From Enterobacteriaceae bacterium UBA7338 (GTDB lineage: Bacteria > Pseudomonadota > Gammaproteobacteria > Enterobacterales > Enterobacteriaceae), in assembly GCA_002480085.1 (NCBI GenBank), contig DKPJ01000011.1:807037-871036 (forward strand): DNA of 64,000 bases, read 5' to 3'. Made by a program: the position numbers and the translations under genes. Positions 58,244 to 64,000 of the stretch are shown here, piece by piece; within the stretch, counting starts at the first letter, position 1, and every line of letters begins with the position of its first letter. Below the pieces are notes generated by a model. It saw only the letters and a program-made list of their open reading frames with translations. It had not been told where the DNA came from and ran no database searches.

Positions 58244-58567
58244 TTATTCCTTGACGGCTGGAGTAGCGGTCGTTGCCGGAACGCTAGTAGTTGTAGTGGG
58301 AGTGGCAGGCGCGATCTGCTGTTCAAGACGTTTAATCTTACGCTCTGCCCGCGCCAGCGAAACCCGCACGCGCAGCCAGAAAAGCGCGCAGATCAGCCAG
58401 CCAATAGCAAAGCCCGCAGCAAACAGGATCGCCAGCAGCGTAGAGATACGATACTCCCCCTGCGCCAGCAGGAAATTGAACGTTACCTGTTGATCGTTTT
58501 GCGCACCCAGCGTGACGGAAACGACAAAGATTGCTAACACCAGTAAGAAAATGAGTAGATATTTCAC
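58244..58567 (-). CDS. lapA: LPS assembly protein LapA
   Basis: A 107-aa membrane protein (E. coli YciS 102). GTG at 58567 follows GGAAG by 4 nt and gives the family start MKYLLIFLLVLAIFV. Two helices lie at about 3-20 and 42-65, separated by GAQNDQQVTFNFLLAQGEYR. A coiled-coil and a variable T/A-rich C-terminus follow. It works with LapB in coordinating lipopolysaccharide assembly. It is co-transcribed with lapB. Confidence 0.95.
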   Translation of the reverse strand: MKYLLIFLLVLAIFVVSVTLGAQNDQQVTFNFLLAQGEYRISTLLAILFAAGFAIGWLICALFWLRVRVSLARAERKIKRLEQQIAPATPTTTTSVPATTATPAVKE

Positions 58568-58723
58568 ATTACTTCCCGTTATGTGGCTTAGGGCGAATAA
58601 ATTCTGTTCAACCTGCTGCATCCAGCCTTATAAACTACCATTTTCGCGCAGCGGACGAAATGGAAAACCGTGATATCCAGATGATGTAAGGCCAAAAAGC
58701 GGAAAATCAACGCCTCGGCGGCC

Positions 58724-59491
58724 TTACTCATTTTTCTCTTCACGTTGGGCTATCTCTATGTCCTCTTTTACCGGCGGCGTAAGCGGACCGCAGAGGCGCT
58801 GCGCAAGCCAGGTCGCCAGGGTAACCAGAATGCCGGAGATGAGCGTAGCCACCGCCAGATCCTGCGGCCAGTGCATGCCCAACAGCAGTCGGCTCCCCAT
58901 CACCAGCACCGCCCATACCATGAGCACAACGATGGTCACCGTGCGGCGGCGAGGCCACAGCAGGCCCACGCCCAACAGCGCCCAGCTGGCGGCAAACATG
59001 GTGTGGCCAGAGGGGAAGGCAAAGCCAGTCTCTTTCTGCCAGTGCAGGCGTAAAAAACCGGGCACGTTATCCTGCTCGGTAAGCTGCTCCTCGACCAGTG
59101 CGCCACGCTCCTTACGCTTTAAAGTGTAGAACTCATCTACCGGAATTTGGTGAGTTTTTTCGAGCCAGACGACAAAGGGACGCGGCTCCTGAACCTGGGT
59201 TTTAACAAAGGATTTGAGTCCCTGGCCAACGACGATTGCTGCGCCAAGAATGGCAAAAAGCATTAACGCAGCCTTCAGGCGAAAGCGTAAACACCACAGG
59301 AACCAGCCGCACAGTATGACGTGTGTAATGATCCCCCACGGCTGAGTGACCGTTTCGGTGATCCAGTAGAGGATTTGCAGCCAGCCGCTGTGGCCGCCGG
59401 GCTGCCAATGCCAGCCAAAGAGCCACACCAGCAACGGCATGATGAGCAGAAGTCCTGTTCCGGCGGCAATCCGCCTTGCAATTGAGAGCAT
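58724..59491 (-). CDS. pgpB: Phosphatidylglycerophosphatase B / undecaprenyl pyrophosphate phosphatase
   Basis: A 255-aa PAP2-family membrane phosphatase (E. coli 254). ATG at 59491 follows AAAGGGAAAG and gives the usual start. Three catalytic motifs are intact: KTQVQEPRP, FPSGHTMF and SRLLLGMHWPQD. About six membrane helices. It dephosphorylates phosphatidylglycerophosphate, undecaprenyl pyrophosphate and other lipid phosphates in the periplasm. It is divergent from ribA. Confidence 0.97.
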   Translation of the reverse strand: MLSIARRIAAGTGLLLIMPLLVWLFGWHWQPGGHSGWLQILYWITETVTQPWGIITHVILCGWFLWCLRFRLKAALMLFAILGAAIVVGQGLKSFVKTQVQEPRPFVVWLEKTHQIPVDEFYTLKRKERGALVEEQLTEQDNVPGFLRLHWQKETGFAFPSGHTMFAASWALLGVGLLWPRRRTVTIVVLMVWAVLVMGSRLLLGMHWPQDLAVATLISGILVTLATWLAQRLCGPLTPPVKEDIEIAQREEKNE

Positions 59492-59688
59492 TTTCTTTCC
59501 CTTTAAATTAAGTGACACAATAATAACTGAAAAATAACAAGTTCGGCGGATTTGACGGATTTGTGCGCTTAATCTTTGTAAGCTACGGAGGCGATTAGTG
59601 AAGTGACGCGCCTTGTGGCAAAATGGGAGCAGAGAGAAAGCCTGAAGGCTACGGGCACAGAAAGTGCCAGCTTAATCTGGAGAATCAC

Positions 59689-60276
59689 ATGCAGCTTAAA
59701 CGTGTGGCAGAAGCCAAACTGCCAACCCCCTGGGGCGACTTCCTGATGGTGGGATTTGAAGAACTGGCAACCGGACAGGATCACGTTGCCCTGGTTTATG
59801 GTGACATCTCTGGCCAGACGCCGGTACTTGCCCGCGTCCATTCAGAGTGTTTGACCGGCGATGCCCTGTTCAGCCTGCGCTGCGACTGCGGTTTTCAGCT
59901 CGAGGCCGCCCTCTCCCACATCGCTGAAGAGGGTCGCGGCATCCTTCTGTATCATCGCCAGGAGGGGCGCAACATTGGTCTGCTGAATAAAATTCGCGCC
60001 TATGCGCTGCAGGACCAGGGCTTCGATACCGTAGAAGCTAACCATCAGCTGGGCTTCGCCGCCGACGAGCGTGACTTTACCCTGTGCGCGGATATGTTCA
60101 AGCTGCTGGGCGTGGATGAGGTGCGGCTGTTAACCAATAATCCGCGCAAGGTAGAGATCCTTACCGAAGCCGGGATTAATATTGTCGAGCGCGTGGCGCT
60201 GATCGTTGGCCGTAACCCTAATAACGAGCACTACCTCGATACCAAAGCGGCCAAGATGGGGCATCTGCTGGGCTGA
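59689..60276 (+). CDS. ribA: GTP cyclohydrolase II
   Basis: A 195-aa enzyme (E. coli 196). ATG at 59689 gives MQLKRVAEAKLPTPWGDF, the family N-terminus, and GGAG lies 8 nt upstream. It opens GTP to start riboflavin synthesis. Zinc cysteines are in SECLTGDALFSLRCDCGFQ. The EGRNIGLLNKIRAYALQ and LTNNPRKV blocks bind GTP. It is followed by a REP element and convergent with acnA. Confidence 0.97.
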   Translation: MQLKRVAEAKLPTPWGDFLMVGFEELATGQDHVALVYGDISGQTPVLARVHSECLTGDALFSLRCDCGFQLEAALSHIAEEGRGILLYHRQEGRNIGLLNKIRAYALQDQGFDTVEANHQLGFAADERDFTLCADMFKLLGVDEVRLLTNNPRKVEILTEAGINIVERVALIVGRNPNNEHYLDTKAAKMGHLLG

Positions 60277-60290
60277 TTGGCGGCAGAAAA

Positions 60291-60345
60291 CGCCGGGTGG
60301 CGGCATCCGCCCTACCCGGCCTACGCAACGCTGTAGGCCGGGCAC
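60291..60345. repeat. REP/BIME element between ribA and acnA
   Basis: Two REP-like palindromes, one around GGGTGGCGGCATCCGCCCTAC and one around GGCCTACG...GTAGGCC, lie between the convergent ends of ribA and acnA. They can protect mRNA 3' ends and may serve as transcription stops. Confidence 0.85.
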
Positions 60346-60352
60346 TGCTGAC

Positions 60353-63025
<2,673 letters not shown>

Positions 63026-63035
63026 AAGCTCCTCC

Positions 63036-63080
63036 TAATACAGAGTATCGATACCCTGACTGGTATCAGGGTCTGTATTA
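63036..63080 (-). promoter_or_regulatory. Long hairpin in the acnA 5' leader
   Basis: In the mRNA sense, TAATACAG then ACCCTGA pair with TCAGGGT and CTGTATTA, giving 7 bp plus 8 bp of perfect stem around a TACCAG loop, with a 9-nt bulge on the 3' side. The outer arm ends directly at the AGGAGG ribosome-binding site. It could shield initiation or bind a protein. Full formation needs a start upstream of 63080. Confidence 0.6.
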
Positions 63081-63159
63081 AAGATAACACAAACATGTCG
63101 TAACGTTTTGATAACAACCCAAATCGCTAAATTCCACTCGTTTCTGGGTGCCAGATAGC

Positions 63160-63184
63160 AAAAAACCTCGCCGGAGCGAGGTTT
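63160..63184 (-). terminator. Terminator of ymiA-yciX
   Basis: AAACCTCGC (63163-63171) pairs with GCGAGGTTT (63176-63184) over a 4-nt loop. On the minus strand it ends in a run of T (AGGTTTTTTGC). It separates yciX from acnA. Confidence 0.88.
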
Positions 63185-63203
63185 CAAACGGACAGGATCA
63201 CCG

Positions 63204-63371
63204 CTATTTTTTAGGCTTATCGTCAGCGAAAGAGTCGATAAACGCTTTCTGCGCCGCCGTGAGCTGCCAGCTGGCTGGGATCTGCACCGCCCTCTCGCGT
63301 TCACCCTGACGAGCATGTTTAGGGGACCGGCAGCGGTCCTGAACCGGATTTAACCGCTCGGTAGTGCCCAT
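63204..63371 (-). CDS. yciX: Small protein YciX
   Basis: A 55-aa basic protein beginning MGTTERLNPVQDRCRSPKH and containing RERAVQIPASWQLTAAQKAF. It matches the small E. coli gene yciX between cysB and acnA in place, size and, as far as I recall, sequence. No function is known. It starts 4 bp after the ymiA stop, so the two are translationally linked. Confidence 0.82.
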   Translation of the reverse strand: MGTTERLNPVQDRCRSPKHARQGERERAVQIPASWQLTAAQKAFIDSFADDKPKK

Positions 63372-63375
63372 AGGC

Positions 63376-63504
63376 TTAACCCCAGAATTTCCAGATAATC
63401 AGCGCCACAATTGCCCAGAAGAAGGCCGAACCGAGAAAGACCGCCAGCCATGCTTTACGCTTCAGCGCCGGATCCCTTTGCGGTTCTTCACTTCCTGCAG
63501 GCAT
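63376..63504 (-). CDS. ymiA: Small membrane protein YmiA
   Basis: A 42-aa single-pass membrane protein matching E. coli YmiA: RDPALKRKAWLAVFLGSAFF followed by WAIVALIIWKFWG. ATG at 63504 has GAGG at 6 nt; an in-frame GTG at 63516 would give 46 aa as in E. coli (start MRLAMP). The hydrophobic helix spans about 18-40. Function is unknown. Confidence 0.88.
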   Translation of the reverse strand: MPAGSEEPQRDPALKRKAWLAVFLGSAFFWAIVALIIWKFWG

Positions 63505-63723
63505 TGCTAACCTCACACAATCGACATCGCTTATCATATTGACACCGAACAATAGGTTTAAGTAATCATCAGATAGGACAAATCCTAAAGAAACTTTAGC
63601 CTAAAATCCAGCGAATTTACGAATCATTTCGAGTGAAATATTCGATGTTATGATCGCGAAGAGACTATTGTAGAAGGTAATTTGCGCTGCGCCACGTTAG
63701 CGACTACTTTTGTCGCCCCGCTG

Positions 63724-64000
63724 TTATTTTTCCGGCAGCTTAATGTCGTGGAACATCGCTTCGATATCTTCGTTCGAACGCAGCGCGACGGCGGTATCCA
63801 CAACGTCACGGGTAAGATGCGGCGCAAAGCGCTGGATAAAGTCATACATGTAGCTGCGCAGGAAGGTGCTGCGACGGAAACCAATTTTGGTTGTGCTGTG
63901 GCTAAACACGCCCTGCGCATCCAGCTTGACCAGGTCGGGATCGGAGATAGGATCCACCGCCATGCTGGCAATCACCCCTACCCCCAGCCCAAGGCGTACG
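63724..64000 (-). CDS. cysB: CysB regulator, C-terminal part (runs off the window)
   Basis: The last 91 codons of cysB. VRLGLGVGVIASMAVDPISD, STTKIGFRRSTFLRSYMYDF and the end HDIKLPEK match E. coli CysB closely. CysB is the LysR-type activator of cysteine biosynthesis and responds to N-acetylserine. The 5' part, with the DNA-binding domain, lies outside the window. Confidence 0.96.
   Translation of the reverse strand, partial: VRLGLGVGVIASMAVDPISDPDLVKLDAQGVFSHSTTKIGFRRSTFLRSYMYDFIQRFAPHLTRDVVDTAVALRSNEDIEAMFHDIKLPEK

Overview
The window reads as chromosome of a member of the Enterobacteriaceae. Protein after protein matches Escherichia coli K-12 in sequence and length (ZntB, MppA, MpaA, YcjG, Tpx, TyrR, YcjF/YcjX, PspABCDF, SapABCDF, FabI, YciW, RNase II, PdeR, YciT, OsmB, YciH, PyrF, LapAB, PgpB, RibA, AcnA, CysB), and the order follows the E. 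coli fnrS-to-cysB interval read in the opposite orientation. Extra genes not expected in E. coli (an IutA-like receptor, a two-gene PQQ dehydrogenase, an L-fuconate pathway) suggest an Enterobacter/Lelliottia/Leclercia/Kosakonia-like genus. The genus cannot be fixed from the sequence alone. I saw no rRNA, tRNA, CRISPR array, prophage or insertion sequence.

Layout. 1-4 kb: the 5' half of the anaerobic small RNA FnrS with an FNR box, zntB, a chemoreceptor without a periplasmic domain, and the diguanylate cyclase gene dgcM. 4-15 kb: accessory genes, mostly regulator-plus-target groups (cupin, MFS and DeoR; XRE-cupin and B3/4 protein; FAD oxidase, TetR, RidA-like protein and NAD(P)-binding protein), then a split PQQ dehydrogenase and a DUF4142 protein. 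15-17.5 kb: an orphan aerobactin-type receptor behind two Fur boxes. 17.7-22.5 kb: murein-peptide recycling genes (mppA, mpaA, ycjG) with a D-serine dehydratase gene directly behind mppA. 22.6-30.2 kb: tpx, tyrR, ycjF, ycjX and the phage-shock operon with its sigma-54 promoter. pspE is absent.

30.2-38.9 kb: a GntR regulator and eight tightly packed genes that together encode a complete non-phosphorylating L-fucose route: cytoplasmic GH29 fucosidase, mutarotase, L-fucose dehydrogenase, L-fuconolactonase, L-fuconate dehydratase, 2-keto-3-deoxy-L-fuconate dehydrogenase and a diketo-acid hydrolase giving pyruvate and L-lactate. A NhaC-family transporter sits in the same operon. The cluster lies where E. 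coli K-12 carries the puu putrescine genes and is the most distinctive system in the window. 39.0-42.3 kb: a previously untracked small hok/mok/sok type I toxin-antitoxin locus, yajD, and a LysR/MFS pair. 42.4-64 kb: conserved backbone from sapABCDF through fabI, rnb, pdeR, osmB, pyrF, lapAB, ribA and acnA to the small genes yciX and ymiA and the 3' end of cysB, which runs off the window.

Gene logic. DgcM and PdeR, a known antagonistic c-di-GMP pair controlling curli in E. coli, are both present, but this DgcM has an altered GGDEF motif. MppA, MpaA and YcjG form a recycling chain for cell-wall peptides. The fucose operon is arranged with overlapping start and stop codons throughout, which implies co-translation, and a palindromic operator candidate lies just upstream of its first gene.
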